Shown here: one piece after another, positions 6,487 to 6,831 of the stretch
How positions within the stretch are numbered: the first letter of the stretch is position 1
Layout: every line of letters starts with the position of its first letter
NCBI GenBank assembly: GCA_011053085.1
Contig: DSBE01000406.1
Coordinates: 1 to 6,831 of the forward strand
DNA: 6,831 nt
Origin: Chloroflexota bacterium
GTDB taxonomy: Bacteria; Chloroflexota; Anaerolineae; Anaerolineales; Anaerolineaceae
Reading direction: 5' to 3'
Program-made: the position numbers and the translations under genes
Notes under the pieces: generated by a model
The model's database searches: none
Seen by the model: only the letters and a program-made list of their open reading frames with translations
What the model was told of the DNA's origin: nothing

Positions 6487-6831
6487 ATGTCTGAAATTTA
6501 TACCCCTGAACCTGTTGATATGCCCCCGTCTTCTTACGGCAAGCCGTCCTCTGGCGACCCCAGCAAGGACTGGATGGCGATCGTTTCGCTGGTTGTCGGC
6601 ATCCTTGGCCTGTGCGCCTGGTTGCTGCCCATCTGCGGTTTTCCAGTCGCTATCGCTGCTATCGTCTTCGGCGTTCTCGGCATGAAATCCGGCAAGCGCA
6701 CCCTCGCTATCGTCGGCCTCTCGTTGGGCGGGTTGTGTATTCTGCTGAGTCTGGTGAATGCCGTACTTGGCGCAGTGATCGGCCTGAGCGATCCCAACTT
6801 CCTGGACTCTATACTTAATCAATTTATGTAA
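6487..6831 (+). CDS. Small DUF4190-like integral membrane protein
   Basis: A 114-residue protein with a Pro/Ser-rich hydrophilic N-terminus (about 1-28) followed by hydrophobic stretches at about 30-65, probably two helices or a hairpin broken at P48/G51-P53, and at about 72-100. The pattern AIVSLVVGILGL ... AIAAIVFGVLGMKSGKRTLAIVGLSLGGL is typical of DUF4190-type proteins, where small-residue-rich helices flank a short basic loop (K67, K70, R71). Function is unknown for the family; no catalytic motif is present. The ATG at 6487 is chosen because AAGGAG at 6474-6479 stands 7 nt before it; an in-frame TTG at 6439 would add 16 residues without support. The TAA is the last codon of the window. 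It is separated from the operon by 83 nt, so it may be transcribed independently. Confidence 0.8.
   Translation: MSEIYTPEPVDMPPSSYGKPSSGDPSKDWMAIVSLVVGILGLCAWLLPICGFPVAIAAIVFGVLGMKSGKRTLAIVGLSLGGLCILLSLVNAVLGAVIGLSDPNFLDSILNQFM

Noticed and set aside
1..6831. A novel defence system, mobile element, retroelement or CRISPR-like array
   Set aside because: No nuclease, helicase, reverse transcriptase, integrase or transposase motifs, no long repeats and no terminal inverted repeats were seen; every gene-sized stretch is explained by recognisable metabolic, signalling or membrane families.

Overview
The window reads as an ordinary, densely coded bacterial chromosome segment with no phage, transposon, CRISPR array or RNA gene that I can see. 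Base composition looks moderately GC-rich. Protein character (a ROK kinase with a Cys/Cys/His metal site, a soluble GAF-PAS histidine kinase, signal-anchored alpha/beta hydrolases and a uroporphyrinogen-decarboxylase-like protein) is compatible with an environmental anaerobe such as the Anaerolineae (Chloroflexota). That taxonomic guess is inference from protein flavour only and should be held loosely.

Layout. Positions 1-728 hold the 5' portion of a minus-strand gene for a SAM hydroxide adenosyltransferase (SAM hydrolase, DUF62 family), cut by the left window edge. Positions 729-985 are a divergent regulatory region with a good sigma70-type promoter for the minus-strand gene, a weaker candidate for the plus-strand genes, and small inverted repeats between them. 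From 986 to 6403 five plus-strand genes are packed as a probable operon: ROK sugar kinase, soluble sensor histidine kinase (ATGA overlap), two membrane-anchored alpha/beta hydrolases in tandem, and a UroD/corrinoid-methyltransferase-like TIM-barrel protein. Spacings are -4, 13, 15 and 15 nt. After an 83-nt AT-richer gap comes a small DUF4190-like membrane protein (6487-6831), whose stop codon is the last base of the window.

How the genes might work together. The kinase would phosphorylate a sugar, probably glucose or a relative, in the cytoplasm. The histidine kinase has no membrane segment, so it should sense an intracellular cue, and no response regulator is encoded beside it. The two hydrolases each have a complete Ser-Asp-His triad behind an N-terminal membrane anchor, with unknown substrates. 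The UroD-like protein belongs to a family often annotated as methyltransferase-like, but no corrinoid protein lies beside it. No single pathway joins these genes obviously. The most unusual points are the tight kinase/histidine-kinase coupling and the near-repeated gene junctions in front of the two hydrolases.
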